A DNA stretch of 64,000 nucleotides from SZAS-79 sp965279075 (GCA_965279075.1 CBDIHI010000012.1:124001-188000), one strand, 5' to 3'. Positions 19,926 through 28,823 are shown, counted from the stretch's first letter. Notes: generated from the sequence alone by a model not told the origin. Program-made: numbers and translations.

Positions 19926-20014
19926 GGTTTTCCCCTCCTGCGTTTGAGTCGGAAGATGGTATCGGCGCCCCCCGAGGGGTGTCAATGATTTCGCCGGTGC
20001 TTTCGCCCTGTGCG

Positions 20015-20058
20015 TTGACGCTGCCATGAGGCTCGGTTAAGTTAACCGGACAGTTACC
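20015..20058 (+). promoter_or_regulatory. control region with perfect 7-1-7 palindrome
   Basis: CGGTTAA-G-TTAACCG at 20034-20048 is a perfect inverted repeat with a 1-nt centre. A -35-like TTGACG lies at 20015-20020 and a weak -10 (TAAGTT, 20038-20043) would sit inside the palindrome. A second half-site GTTAC follows at 20053-20057, giving TTAAC-N6-GTTAC. The site is in the 145-bp gap between the divergent SsuA-like gene and the DapA-like gene and is a good operator candidate. The regulator is unknown. Confidence 0.6.
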
Positions 20059-20070
20059 AGCCCCCGCATC

Positions 20071-21135
20071 ATGCCCCTTTCCTGGACCGACCTTCCCCCC
20101 GATATCCTCGCCGCGCTCAGGCGCGGCGCGGTGATCCCCGCCCACCCGCTGGCGCTCGACGCGGCAAGGAAGCTCGACGTCCGCCGCCAGAAGGCCCTGA
20201 CCCGCTACTACGTCGACGCCGGCTCGGGCGGCCTCGCGGTGGGCGTGCATTCCACACAGTTCGCGATCCGCGAGACCGGCCTGTACGAGCCGGTGCTCAG
20301 GCTCGCCGCCGAGACGGCGCGCGCGTGGGGCGGCGGCAGGCCCCTCGTGCTGGTCGCCGGGCTTTCGGGCCGGACAGCGCAGGCGGTTAAGGAGGCGCAA
20401 ACCGCCCTCGGCCTCGGTTACCACGCGGCGATGCTCAGCCTGGCGCCGATGAAGGGCGCCTCGATCGACGAACTGGTCGCCCACTGCGCGGCCGTGGCGG
20501 ACGTGATGCCGCTGGTCGGTTTCTACCTGCAGACCGCCGTGGGCGGGATCCCGCTGCCGGTGGCGTTCTGGCGGCGCTTCGCCGAAATCCCGAACGTGGT
20601 GGCGGTCAAGATGGCCCCGTTCAACCGCTACCGCACGCTCGACGTGATCCGCGGCGTGGTCGCGGCGAGGGCCGAAGACCGCGTCACGCTCTACACAGGC
20701 AACGACGACCATATCGTGCTCGACCTTGCGGTGCCCTTCGACATCCGGCGGGGCGACGAGACCGTGCGCATGCGCATCAAGGGCGGATTGCTCGGCCACT
20801 GGAGCGTCTGGACGAAGTCGGCGGTCGACCTTCACGCGCGCATCCATGCCGCGGTGGCGGCCGGCAAGGTCGACGACGCGCTGCTCGCGCTGGACGCGAA
20901 AGTCACCGACGCCAACAGCGCGTTCTTCGACGTGGCGCACGATTTCGCCGGCTGCATCCCCGGCTGCCACGAGGTGCTGCGCCGCCAGGGGCTGCTGGAA
21001 GGCACCTGGTGCCTGGACCCGCACGAGGCGCTGTCGCCCGGGCAGGCGGAGGAGATAGACCGCGTGTACGCGGCCTATCCCGAGTTCGCCGACGACGCGT
21101 TCGTACGCGCGAACCTCGAGCGCTGGCTGGCATGA
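20071..21135 (+). CDS. dihydrodipicolinate synthase (DapA) family aldolase/lyase
   Basis: 354-aa (beta/alpha)8 enzyme of the DapA/N-acetylneuraminate lyase family. The Schiff-base lysine is probably K180 in VVAVKMAPFNRYR; LYTGNDDHIVLDL follows. It is about 50 residues longer than DapA (about 290 aa) and the usual lysine-feedback features are not evident, so it more likely cleaves or forms a 2-oxo-acid aldol in catabolism. It is the first gene of the plus-strand run and overlaps the next gene by 4 nt. Confidence 0.85.
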   Translation: MPLSWTDLPPDILAALRRGAVIPAHPLALDAARKLDVRRQKALTRYYVDAGSGGLAVGVHSTQFAIRETGLYEPVLRLAAETARAWGGGRPLVLVAGLSGRTAQAVKEAQTALGLGYHAAMLSLAPMKGASIDELVAHCAAVADVMPLVGFYLQTAVGGIPLPVAFWRRFAEIPNVVAVKMAPFNRYRTLDVIRGVVAARAEDRVTLYTGNDDHIVLDLAVPFDIRRGDETVRMRIKGGLLGHWSVWTKSAVDLHARIHAAVAAGKVDDALLALDAKVTDANSAFFDVAHDFAGCIPGCHEVLRRQGLLEGTWCLDPHEALSPGQAEEIDRVYAAYPEFADDAFVRANLERWLA

Positions 21136-21875
21136 AGTTCAGCCCGGACCAGCTCGAGGCCTACCGCCGTACCGGGCACGTGACGATGCCCGGCGTGTTC
21201 ACGGGCGAAGAGATGCTGGCTCTGGTGTCCGACATCGAGCGCTGGGGCGAGGACTTCCTCGCCGGGCTGCCGCCCGAAAAGCGCTATTGGTACATCGATG
21301 GCGGCGTGACGGCGAAGCAGGTCCTGAGGAAGCTCGACAACCCCCACTACCAGCGCGATTCGGTCCGCCGCCTGGCCTCCGACCCGCGCCTCGTCGACCT
21401 CGTCGAATCCATCATCGGCCCGGGCGTGACGGTGTACTTCAGCCAGGTGTTTTTCAAGCCGCCCGGGGGCGGCGGCCCCAAGGTCGTGCACCAGGACAAC
21501 TACTACTTCGGGCCCGGCGACCCGGAGGGCATCGTCACCGCCTGGGTGGCGATGGACGACGCCACCGTGGAGAACGGGTGCCTGTATTTCGGCGAAGGCA
21601 CCCAAAACGGACCGGTCTACAAGCACGTCGCCCCGGCCGATGCGCCCTACGACCTGCACGTGCCGCCGGACGAGGCCGCCCGCCACGCCATGACCGCGGC
21701 GCCGGTGCCGCGCGGCGGGGTGTCCTTCCACCACGGCAACGTGTTCCACCAGTCGGGGCCCAACCATTCGACGCGCTGGCGCCGTGCCTGCGCGCTGCAC
21801 TACGTGACCAACAGCAACCGCTTCGTCGCCCCCGCGCTGCCTTACGACGAGGCCGTGGTCGTGCGCATCACCTGA
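21132..21875 (+). CDS. phytanoyl-CoA dioxygenase (PhyH)-family Fe(II)/2-oxoglutarate oxygenase
   Basis: 247-aa member of the PhyH family, which hydroxylates small molecules with Fe(II), O2 and 2-oxoglutarate. The facial triad is visible as H-x-D in VVHQDNYYFGPGD and the distal H in HHGNVFHQSGPNHSTRWRR, whose arginine probably binds 2-oxoglutarate. ATG 21132 overlaps the DapA-like stop. The permease gene follows after 10 nt, so the oxygenase probably acts on an imported compound. Confidence 0.9.
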   Translation: MKFSPDQLEAYRRTGHVTMPGVFTGEEMLALVSDIERWGEDFLAGLPPEKRYWYIDGGVTAKQVLRKLDNPHYQRDSVRRLASDPRLVDLVESIIGPGVTVYFSQVFFKPPGGGGPKVVHQDNYYFGPGDPEGIVTAWVAMDDATVENGCLYFGEGTQNGPVYKHVAPADAPYDLHVPPDEAARHAMTAAPVPRGGVSFHHGNVFHQSGPNHSTRWRRACALHYVTNSNRFVAPALPYDEAVVVRIT

Positions 21876-21885
21876 GGAGTCCGCG

Positions 21886-22653
21886 ATGGACAAGTCCAGC
21901 GACACCCTGCAACGCTACGCCCTGGCCGTGGTCTCGCACCTCGTGCTGGTGCTGGCCTGGTACCTGTTCGTCAAGTTCGGCAACGTGCCCAAGTACGTGA
22001 TGCCCTCGCCCGGGGACACGCTCGCCGCGCTGACGGACGGCAACTACAACTGGTGGGGCAACGCGCTGGTCACCGCCACCGAGATCTTCGTGGGCTATTT
22101 CCTCGCGCTGGTCGTCGGCGTGGCGCTGGCGCTGGTGTTCACGTGGTCGAAACCGCTCGAGCAGTTCTTCCTGCCGCTGCTGGTGTCCCTCAACATGATC
22201 CCGAAGGTGGCGCTGGGGCCGCTCATCATCGTGTGGTTCAAGTACGGCGTGTTCCCCAACTCGATGATGGCGTTTTCCATCTGCGTGTTCCCGATCCTCC
22301 TGACCACGGCGCGCGGCCTGCGCGAGATCGAGCCGGACCTGCTCGACCTCGTCCGCGCCCTCAAGGGCTCGCGCTGGCAGCTGTTCACCAAGATCCAGCT
22401 GCCCGGTTCGCTGCCCTACATCTTCTCCGGCATGAAGGTCGCCGCGATCCTCGCCGTGGCCGGCGCGATCGTCGGCGAGTTCCTCGGCTCTGACAAGGGC
22501 CTCGGCTACCTGATGCTGCAGGTGCAGGTCACGCTCGACACGCCGGCGATGTTCATGGCGGTGATCCTGATCACGCTGATCGGGGTCGTGCTGTACGGCT
22601 TCGTCATGGCGCTGGAGCGCTGGCTGGTGGCCAAAGACGCGCGGCTGGACTAG
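21886..22653 (+). CDS. ABC transporter permease, SsuC/TauC type
   Basis: 255-aa inner-membrane permease with about six spans. The cytoplasmic EAA-type loop is visible in DLVRALKGSRWQLFTKIQLPGSLPYIFSGMKVA. The family matches permeases for sulfonates, nitrate, taurine and pyrimidine precursors, which pair with NMT1-type binding proteins such as the one at 18924-19925. No ATPase is adjacent; the ATPase at 45201 belongs to the same transporter class. Confidence 0.92.
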   Translation: MDKSSDTLQRYALAVVSHLVLVLAWYLFVKFGNVPKYVMPSPGDTLAALTDGNYNWWGNALVTATEIFVGYFLALVVGVALALVFTWSKPLEQFFLPLLVSLNMIPKVALGPLIIVWFKYGVFPNSMMAFSICVFPILLTTARGLREIEPDLLDLVRALKGSRWQLFTKIQLPGSLPYIFSGMKVAAILAVAGAIVGEFLGSDKGLGYLMLQVQVTLDTPAMFMAVILITLIGVVLYGFVMALERWLVAKDARLD

Positions 22654-22674
22654 GACGGACAGGGACGGGACACG

Positions 22675-24156
22675 GTGCCGATCTTCTACGGGGACATCCA
22701 TAACCACAACGCCCACGGCTATGGCGTGGGTTCGATCGAGCGATCGCTGGATGTGGCGCGCACGCACCTCGATTTCTTCGCCTTCACCGGGCATTCGAGC
22801 TGGCATGACATGCCCGCAATGGAGGGTGCGCGCGAGCGCCACTGGATCGACGGGTTCAAGCGCCTGAAGGACACCTGGCCGCAGGTGCAGCGCGTGATCG
22901 CCGACGGCAACCGCGATGGCGAGTTCTGCGCCTTCCTGGGCTTCGAATGGCATTCCTCGCAGTGGGGCGACCAGTGCGTGGTGTTCCCGGAGGACCACCG
23001 CCCGCTCTACTACGCGGGCGACGTCGAGCGGCTGCGGCGCTTCTGCATGGACGAAAGGGCGCTGATGATCCCGCACCACCTCGCCTACCCCAGGGGCGCG
23101 CGCGGGGTGAACTGGGATGTGTTCCACGAGGACTGCACGCCGGTGGTGGAGATCTTCTCCGAACACGGCAACTCCGAACACGACCGCGGGCCCTTCGACA
23201 TGTACACGCACTCGATGGGCGGCCGCGAGACGGCGAACACCGCGCGCGCGGCGCTGGACGCCGGCAAGCGCTTCGGCTTCGTCGCCTCGAGCGACGACCA
23301 TGCGGGCTTCCCCGGGGCCTACGGCGAGGGGCTGATGGCGGCGGTGGCCACCGAACTCACGCGGCCGGCGCTGCTCGAGGCGGTCCGCGCCCGCAGGACC
23401 TATGCACTGACGGGCGACCGCATCGAAGTGGACTTCTCGGTCGACGGCGCGCCCATGGGCGCGACCATCGCGGCCGGGCGCCGAGCGGAGGTGGTTTTTT
23501 CGGTGCGCGGGCGCGACGAACTCGACGTCGTCGAGGTCATCCAGGACGGCCGCGTCGTGCATCGTGCCTACGCCGACGACCTGCCGCCCGAGGCCGACGC
23601 ATTCGCCAAGCCCGTGCAGGTCAGGCTCGAATGGGGCTGGGGGCCGTGGGGCGCGCTTGCGCTCAACCGGATCTGCGACTGGGCGATGGACGTGACCGTG
23701 TCGGGCGGGCGCATCGAGCGCTTCTTCCCCTGCCTGTCCAGCATGCCGTTCGACGAGCAGCGCCGCCACCGCTTCGAGCGCAGGGGCGAGTCGGGCCTTG
23801 CGATGCGGTCCTACACCTCGCGGAAGGACGCCTACCGCGAGAATCCCAACCAGAGCGTGGTGTTCGAGCTCGCCGCCGGGCCGGATACCGTGCTGGGGCT
23901 GAAACTGTCCGAGCCCGTCGAGCAGTCCGTGTCGACGAAGCTCTCCGACCTGCTGCGCGGCTCGGTGAACCTGCGTACCGGGCCGTTCCCGAAGGAAAGC
24001 TACCAGTGGCACCGGCTCGTGCCGGCCGCATCCTCGACAGTGGAGGGGCGCTTCAGCCTCGATGTGCCCGAAGGCCGCTCCTACGTCTACCTCCGCGCGC
24101 GCCAGAAGAACGGGCATATGGCCTGGGCGAGCCCGGTGTTCCTCAACTACCGCTAA
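22675..24156 (+). CDS. PHP-type/DUF3604-like metal-dependent hydrolase
   Basis: 493-aa protein starting at GTG 22675. The N-terminal half has PHP-superfamily metal motifs in order: GDIHNHNAHGYG near residue 5, FTGHSSWHD, EWHSSQWGD, MIPHHLAYPRG, VEIFSEHGNSEHD and SSDDHAGFPG. The C-terminal half (about 250-493) looks like a beta-rich domain. PHP proteins are phosphoesterases or related hydrolases; DUF3604 members have no settled function. It lies 21 nt after the permease and 15 nt before the enolase-type gene, so it is likely catabolic. Confidence 0.8.
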   Translation: MPIFYGDIHNHNAHGYGVGSIERSLDVARTHLDFFAFTGHSSWHDMPAMEGARERHWIDGFKRLKDTWPQVQRVIADGNRDGEFCAFLGFEWHSSQWGDQCVVFPEDHRPLYYAGDVERLRRFCMDERALMIPHHLAYPRGARGVNWDVFHEDCTPVVEIFSEHGNSEHDRGPFDMYTHSMGGRETANTARAALDAGKRFGFVASSDDHAGFPGAYGEGLMAAVATELTRPALLEAVRARRTYALTGDRIEVDFSVDGAPMGATIAAGRRAEVVFSVRGRDELDVVEVIQDGRVVHRAYADDLPPEADAFAKPVQVRLEWGWGPWGALALNRICDWAMDVTVSGGRIERFFPCLSSMPFDEQRRHRFERRGESGLAMRSYTSRKDAYRENPNQSVVFELAAGPDTVLGLKLSEPVEQSVSTKLSDLLRGSVNLRTGPFPKESYQWHRLVPAASSTVEGRFSLDVPEGRSYVYLRARQKNGHMAWASPVFLNYR

Positions 24157-24171
24157 GCGCGACAAGGCCCC

Positions 24172-25296
24172 ATGAAGATCGAACGCATCGAAGTCCTGCC
24201 TGTCCGGCTGCCGCTCAAGGCGCTGTCTCGGTTGTCGCGCGGCGTGCCGCGCACGATGGAAGAGGGCAAGCGCATCATCCTCGTCAAGATGACCGCGGAC
24301 GACGGCACCGTCGGCTGGGGCGAGGCGGGCCCGAGCCGGCGCTGGTCGGCCGAAACCACGCATTCCTGTTACAGCAGCATCAGGGAGTACCTCGCCCCCG
24401 TGCTGCTGGGTCGGGATCCCTTCGATATCGCGGGGCTGCACGCCGCGATGAACACCGAGCTCGCGCCCGGGCTCGACCCGGGCCAGCCGATCGCGAAGGC
24501 CGCGATCGACCTCGCCGTGCACGACCTCGTCTGCAAGCGCCTAGGCATCCCGCTGCAGGAATGGTTCGGCGCCAAGGGCCGCGACCGGATCGAATTGTCG
24601 TACCTCGTGTCGGCGCCCGACGTCGAGGGGGTGCTGGCGCAGGTGCAGGCCGGGCTGGATGAGGGCTACCGCGCGTTCAAGGTCAAGGTCGGCCACGAGC
24701 CGAAGCTCGACATCGAGCGGGTCCGCGCGGTCCTTGAACTCTCGAAGGGCGGCACCGTGTGGGTGGACGCGAACCAGGGCTACACGCTCGCCGAGGCGCT
24801 GCGGGCCGCGCGCGGGTTCGAAGCGCTCGGCATCGAGCTGTTCGAGCAGCCGATCCCGATGGGCGAATTCCAGGGCATGAAGAAGCTGCTGTCCGCGACG
24901 AGCATGACGATCGCGCTCGACGAGGCCGCGATGGGGCTGCCGGTCGTGATCGAACTGATCCGCCGCGAAGCCGTGGAGGCGCTGGTCATCAAGGTCAACA
25001 AGGTCGGCGGCCTGTACTACGCGCGCCAGCTGTGCGACCTGGCGCGCAACGCCGGCCTCGGCCTCATCGGCAGCGGCCTCATGGACGCGCCGATCGGGTT
25101 CGCGGCCTCGGTGCACCTGTTCGCAAGCTACGGGCTGGACTACCCCTGCGACCTGAACGGCCCCCAGTTCATCGCCGAGGATTACCTGAAATCGCCGGTG
25201 CCCATGGAAGGCCGGTTCGCACTCGTGCCGAAAGCACCCGGCCTCGGCATCGATATCGACGAGGCGAAGGTGAAAGCATTCGCACTGCCACTTTGA
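24172..25296 (+). CDS. enolase-superfamily enzyme (mandelate racemase/muconate lactonising type) 1
   Basis: 374-aa MR/MLE protein. Metal ligands are D199 (WVDANQ), E225 (ELFEQP) and D250 (IALDEA); acid/base residues are the K170-V-K172 pair and K274 (VIKVNKVGG). Lysines on both sides of the barrel place it in the muconate-lactonising-enzyme subgroup (MLE, dipeptide epimerase, succinylbenzoate synthase, N-acyl amino acid racemase) and not with sugar-acid dehydratases. The substrate cannot be deduced. It precedes two Bug binding proteins. Confidence 0.9.
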   Translation: MKIERIEVLPVRLPLKALSRLSRGVPRTMEEGKRIILVKMTADDGTVGWGEAGPSRRWSAETTHSCYSSIREYLAPVLLGRDPFDIAGLHAAMNTELAPGLDPGQPIAKAAIDLAVHDLVCKRLGIPLQEWFGAKGRDRIELSYLVSAPDVEGVLAQVQAGLDEGYRAFKVKVGHEPKLDIERVRAVLELSKGGTVWVDANQGYTLAEALRAARGFEALGIELFEQPIPMGEFQGMKKLLSATSMTIALDEAAMGLPVVIELIRREAVEALVIKVNKVGGLYYARQLCDLARNAGLGLIGSGLMDAPIGFAASVHLFASYGLDYPCDLNGPQFIAEDYLKSPVPMEGRFALVPKAPGLGIDIDEAKVKAFALPL

Positions 25297-25304
25297 GGAA
25301 TCCC

Positions 25305-26255
25305 ATGAAACTCATCGCACTGTTGCTTGCCTTTGCCGCGTCGTCCGCCTTCGCGCAGGGCTTCCCCTCGAAGCCCGTGAAGATCGTCGTGCCTTTCCCG
25401 CCCGGCGGCTCCACCGACATCGCCGCGCGACTCGTCGCGCCGAAGCTCTCGGAGCTCTGGAAGCAGCCGGTGGTGGTCGAGAACAAGCCCGGCGCCGCCG
25501 CCAACATCGGTGCCGACTTCGTGGCCAAGAGCGCCCCCGACGGGCATACGCAGCTGCTCGCCACCACGGCGCTCGCCGCCAGCGCGGCGATCTTCGACAA
25601 GCTCACCTACGACCCGGTGAAGGACCTCGCGCCGGTGGTGTTCGTCGCGGCGATCCCGAACCTGCTGATGCTGCACCTTTCCGTCCCCGCCGCGACGCCG
25701 CAGGCTTTCGTGGCCTACGCAAAGGCGAATCCCGGCAAGTTGAACTTCGCTTCGCCCGGGGCTTCGACGGGGCAGCGCCTGGCGTTCGAGCTGTTCAAGC
25801 AGATGGTCGGCATCGACGTGCTGCACGTCGCCTACAAGGGCGGGGCGCCGGCCGGCCAGGCGCTGCTGGCCGGCGAGGTGCAGGCCATGATCATGAACGT
25901 GGTGGAAGCGCAGCCGCTCGTGAAGGGCGGCCGACTGCGGGCCCTCGCCGCGACGACGCTGAAGCGCGCGCCGGGCTTCCCCGATGTGCCTACACTCGCC
26001 GAGACCGTGGCGCCGGGGCTCGACGCTTCCGTCTGGCAGGGCGTGCTGGTCGCGGGCGGTACGCCGCCCGAGGCGGTCGCGCGGGTCCGCGCCGACTGGG
26101 CGGCCGTGCTGGCGCAGCCCGACATCCGCGAGAAGCTGGTCGGCCTTGGGATGGACGTCACGCCGGGAACGAGCGCCGAGTTCGCGCAGTTCCTCGGCGC
26201 GGAGATCGCGAAGTGGAAAAGGGTCGCGCAGACCGCCAACATCAAGGGGGAATGA
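25305..26255 (+). CDS. Bug/TctC-family periplasmic binding protein (2)
   Basis: 316-aa orphan receptor. ATG 25305 starts a signal peptide (MKLIALLLAFAASSAFAQG). Hallmarks are VKIVVPFPPGGSTDIAARLVAPKL, VVVENKPGAAANIGADFVAKSAPDGHT and VAYKGGAPAGQALLAGEVQ. The next Bug gene begins 1 nt after its stop and is about half identical by eye, suggesting tandem duplication and divergence of ligand specificity. Confidence 0.93.
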   Translation: MKLIALLLAFAASSAFAQGFPSKPVKIVVPFPPGGSTDIAARLVAPKLSELWKQPVVVENKPGAAANIGADFVAKSAPDGHTQLLATTALAASAAIFDKLTYDPVKDLAPVVFVAAIPNLLMLHLSVPAATPQAFVAYAKANPGKLNFASPGASTGQRLAFELFKQMVGIDVLHVAYKGGAPAGQALLAGEVQAMIMNVVEAQPLVKGGRLRALAATTLKRAPGFPDVPTLAETVAPGLDASVWQGVLVAGGTPPEAVARVRADWAAVLAQPDIREKLVGLGMDVTPGTSAEFAQFLGAEIAKWKRVAQTANIKGE

Positions 26256-26256
26256 C

Positions 26257-27216
26257 ATGAAGCTGCTCAAATTCTGCTGTGCAGTCGTACTGGCGGTCGC
26301 GGCGAACGCCGCCTGGGCCCAGTTCCCCTCCAAGCCCCTGCGCATGGTGGTGGCCTTCCCGCCCGGCGGCTCGACCGACCTCGCGGCGCGCGCGCTGGCC
26401 GAGAAGCTCGCCGCCGCGCTCGGCCAGCCCGTCCTGGTGGAGAACAAGCCCGGCGCAAGCGGCAACATCGGCGCCGAGTTCGTCGCGAAGAGCGCGTCGG
26501 ACGGCCACACGCTGCTGATGGCGGCGACGTCCTTCGCGACGGCACCGGCGTTCTTCCCCAAGCTCGGCTGGGACCCGGTGAAGGACTTCGCGCCGGTGTC
26601 GATGGTGGCGACCGTGCCCATCATCGTCGTGGTCCATCCTTCGGTGCCGGCGCACAACCCGCGCGAGCTGATCGCGTACTCCAAGGCGAACCCGGGCAAG
26701 CTCAACCTCGCCTCGCCGGGCGCAGCCACGCTGACCCGCCTGTCGGGCGAGATGTTCAAGCAGGCGGCCGGGGTGGATTGGGTGACGGTGCACTACAAGG
26801 GCGGGCCGCCCGCGGTCGCGGACCTGCTCGGCGGGCAATCGCAGGTGATGTTCGCGAACATTTCCGACGTGATTTCGCAGGTCAAGGCGGGGCGACTGCG
26901 GGCGATCGCGGTCACCACGGCGAAACGCTCGGCCGTCGCGCCCGAGCTGCCCACGCTGGCCGAGTCCGGCCTGCCCGGGTTCGACGCCTCCACCTGGCAG
27001 GCGGTGTTCGCACCCGCGGGCACGCCGCGCGAGGTCGTGCAGCGCCTCAACGCCGAGATCGCCAGGGCCATGTCCGTGCAGGAGATGAAGGACAAGTTCC
27101 TTGGCTTCGGCACCGACGCGGCGACCGGCACGCCGGAAGAGCTCGGGCGGTTCCTCGCGAGCGAGGTTGCCAAGATCACGAAGATCGCCCGCGACGTGGG
27201 CGCATCCAACGACTGA
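26257..27216 (+). CDS. Bug/TctC-family periplasmic binding protein (3)
   Basis: 319-aa orphan receptor in tandem with the previous one. ATG 26257 starts a signal peptide (MKLLKFCCAVVLAVAANAAWAQ). Hallmarks are LRMVVAFPPGGSTDLAARALAEKL, VLVENKPGASGNIGAEFVAKSASDGHT and VHYKGGPPAVADLLGGQSQ. No TctA/TctB membrane genes are nearby, so it may feed a transporter encoded elsewhere or act as a sensor component. Confidence 0.93.
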   Translation: MKLLKFCCAVVLAVAANAAWAQFPSKPLRMVVAFPPGGSTDLAARALAEKLAAALGQPVLVENKPGASGNIGAEFVAKSASDGHTLLMAATSFATAPAFFPKLGWDPVKDFAPVSMVATVPIIVVVHPSVPAHNPRELIAYSKANPGKLNLASPGAATLTRLSGEMFKQAAGVDWVTVHYKGGPPAVADLLGGQSQVMFANISDVISQVKAGRLRAIAVTTAKRSAVAPELPTLAESGLPGFDASTWQAVFAPAGTPREVVQRLNAEIARAMSVQEMKDKFLGFGTDAATGTPEELGRFLASEVAKITKIARDVGASND

Positions 27217-27223
27217 GCCCGCG

Positions 27224-27850
27224 ATGGCCGCCCCCACGCGCCGCGACCCGGCGAAGAACCAGGAGCGCATCCTCAGGGCGGCGACGGCCGAGTTCGCGAA
27301 GCACGGCCTCGGCGGCGCGCGCGTGGACCGGATCGCGGAACGCGCCGGCGCGAACAAGCGCATGCTGTACTACTACTACGGCAACAAGGAGGCGCTGTTC
27401 CTCGCGGTCATGGAGGCGAGCTACGCGCGCATCCGCAACGCCGAGCGCAGCCTCAAGCTCGACGAGACGGATCCGGAGGAGGGCATCCGGCGGCTGGTGG
27501 AATTCACCTGGACCTACTACCTGAAGAACCCCGAGTTCCTCAACCTGCTGAACAGCGAGAACCTGCACAAGGCGCGCCACATCAAGCGCTCGAAGGACAT
27601 CCCTGCGCTGCACTCGCCGTTCGTGGCGACGATCGAGGACCTGCTCGGGCGCGGCGTGGCCGCCGGCAGGTTCCGGCGCGGCGTCGATGCGGTGCAGCTG
27701 TACATCTCGATCGCCGGGCTGGGCTATTTCTACCTCGGCAACCGGCACACGCTGTCGACCATCTTCAAGCGGGACCTGCTGGCCCCGCGCGCGCAGGCCG
27801 AGCGCCTGAAGCACATGGTCGAGCTGGTGCTCGGATACCTTCGCAACTAG
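27224..27850 (+). CDS. TetR-family transcriptional regulator
   Basis: 208-aa regulator. The N-terminal helix-turn-helix is ERILRAATAEFAKHGLGGARVDRIAERAGANKRMLYYYYGNKEALF, typical of TetR. The C-terminal ligand domain is helical with EFTWTYYLKNPEFLNLLN. Start ATG 27224 is 7 nt after the Bug stop. It probably represses this cluster in response to the transported acid or its product; no clear operator is visible next to it, but the palindrome at 20034-20048 is a candidate. Confidence 0.92.
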   Translation: MAAPTRRDPAKNQERILRAATAEFAKHGLGGARVDRIAERAGANKRMLYYYYGNKEALFLAVMEASYARIRNAERSLKLDETDPEEGIRRLVEFTWTYYLKNPEFLNLLNSENLHKARHIKRSKDIPALHSPFVATIEDLLGRGVAAGRFRRGVDAVQLYISIAGLGYFYLGNRHTLSTIFKRDLLAPRAQAERLKHMVELVLGYLRN

Positions 27851-27861
27851 CCGGGCCGACC

Positions 27862-28713
27862 ATGCGACTTTCGCTCTGCAATGAAGTGCTCGACCCCATG
27901 CCCTTCGCGCAGCAATGCGAGTTCGCCGCGAAGGTCGGCTACGACGGCCTGGAAGTCGCGCCCTACACGTTGTCCGAAGAGCCGCACCGCATGACCCCGG
28001 CGCAGGTCGCTTCCGCGCGCCGCGCGGCGGGGGATGCCGGGATCGCGGTCACCGGCCTGCACTGGCTGCTGGTGAAGCCCGCGGGCCTGTCGATCAGCAC
28101 GCCGGACGACGCGGTGCGCAAGCGCACGCTCGACCTCATGCTCGCGCTCGTCGACCAGTGCGCCGAGCTGGGTGGGCGCTACCTCGTGCACGGCTCGCCG
28201 GTGCAGCGGCGCATCGAACCCGGCGACACGCGCGAGGCGGCCCTTGCGCGGGCGCAGGCGTGCTGGGCCGCGGCGGGCGAGCGCGCGGCCAGGGCCGGCG
28301 TCGTGTACTGCGTCGAGCCGCTGAACGCCGCGATGACACCGCTCGTGAACACGCTGGAGGAAGCAGCCGGCTTAGTGAACGCCATCGGCAACCCGGCGTT
28401 GCGCAGCATGCTGGACTGCTGTTCCGCCGCCGCGATGGAAAAGGCCACGCTCGCCGCACTCGTGGACCGCTGGCTGCCGCCGGGCCTGATCGCGCACGTG
28501 CAGGTCAACGACCGCAACCGGCAGGGGCCGGGGCAGGGCACGGACACCTTCGCGCCGCTGCTCGCCGCGTTGATGCGGAACGGCTACAAGGGCGATATCG
28601 CGGTGGAGCCTTTCGACTACGTGCCCGACGGGCCGGCCTCGGCGGCGCGGGCGGCGGGGTACCTCAGGGGTATCCTCGAAGGTCTGGCCGCCCGCCAGGA
28701 AAGGCCAAATTAA
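27862..28713 (+). CDS. sugar phosphate isomerase/epimerase-like TIM-barrel protein 1
   Basis: 283-aa xylose-isomerase-like TIM barrel of the AP-endonuclease-2 superfamily. Likely metal-site residues are in VYCVEPLN, MLDCC, HVQVNDRNRQ and IAVEPFDY, i.e. the usual E-D-H-E order. Family members are epimerases, dehydratases or lyases of sugars and hydroxypyruvate-type compounds. It is the last plus-strand gene here; the second repeat copy lies just after it. Confidence 0.87.
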   Translation: MRLSLCNEVLDPMPFAQQCEFAAKVGYDGLEVAPYTLSEEPHRMTPAQVASARRAAGDAGIAVTGLHWLLVKPAGLSISTPDDAVRKRTLDLMLALVDQCAELGGRYLVHGSPVQRRIEPGDTREAALARAQACWAAAGERAARAGVVYCVEPLNAAMTPLVNTLEEAAGLVNAIGNPALRSMLDCCSAAAMEKATLAALVDRWLPPGLIAHVQVNDRNRQGPGQGTDTFAPLLAALMRNGYKGDIAVEPFDYVPDGPASAARAAGYLRGILEGLAARQERPN

Positions 28714-28737
28714 GAACTTTTATTTTAAAAGTCCTTG

Positions 28738-28780
28738 CCAGGAGCCGGTTTCAAGGCAATCTTGTATCGAAACAAGTACA
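28738..28780 (+). repeat. 43-bp repeat, copy 2, ending in TGTATCG-N6-GTACA
   Basis: This copy matches 16086-16128 at 35 of 43 positions. It lies between the TIM-barrel gene (stop 28713) and the convergent adenylate cyclase stop (28824), so it is not in a promoter of either gene. The conserved 18-mer is at 28763-28780. An A/T-rich hairpin ACTTTT-ATTTT-AAAAGT at 28716-28732 lies directly before it. No reading frame follows that resembles the lipoprotein found after copy 1. Confidence 0.7.
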
Positions 28781-28823
28781 CATCCCTCGGAGGGGCCGTT
28801 GCGCCTTACGCAGAAGCCCGGGA

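Noticed and set aside
21868..24522. An 884-codon open frame on the minus strand
   Set aside because: It is antisense to the permease, PHP and enolase-type genes, all of which have clear motifs and coupled starts.
28738..28823. Remnant of a second copy of the small lipoprotein gene
   Set aside because: The similarity to the lipoprotein start stops at the end of the 43-bp repeat; the following codons encode no signal segment or lipobox.
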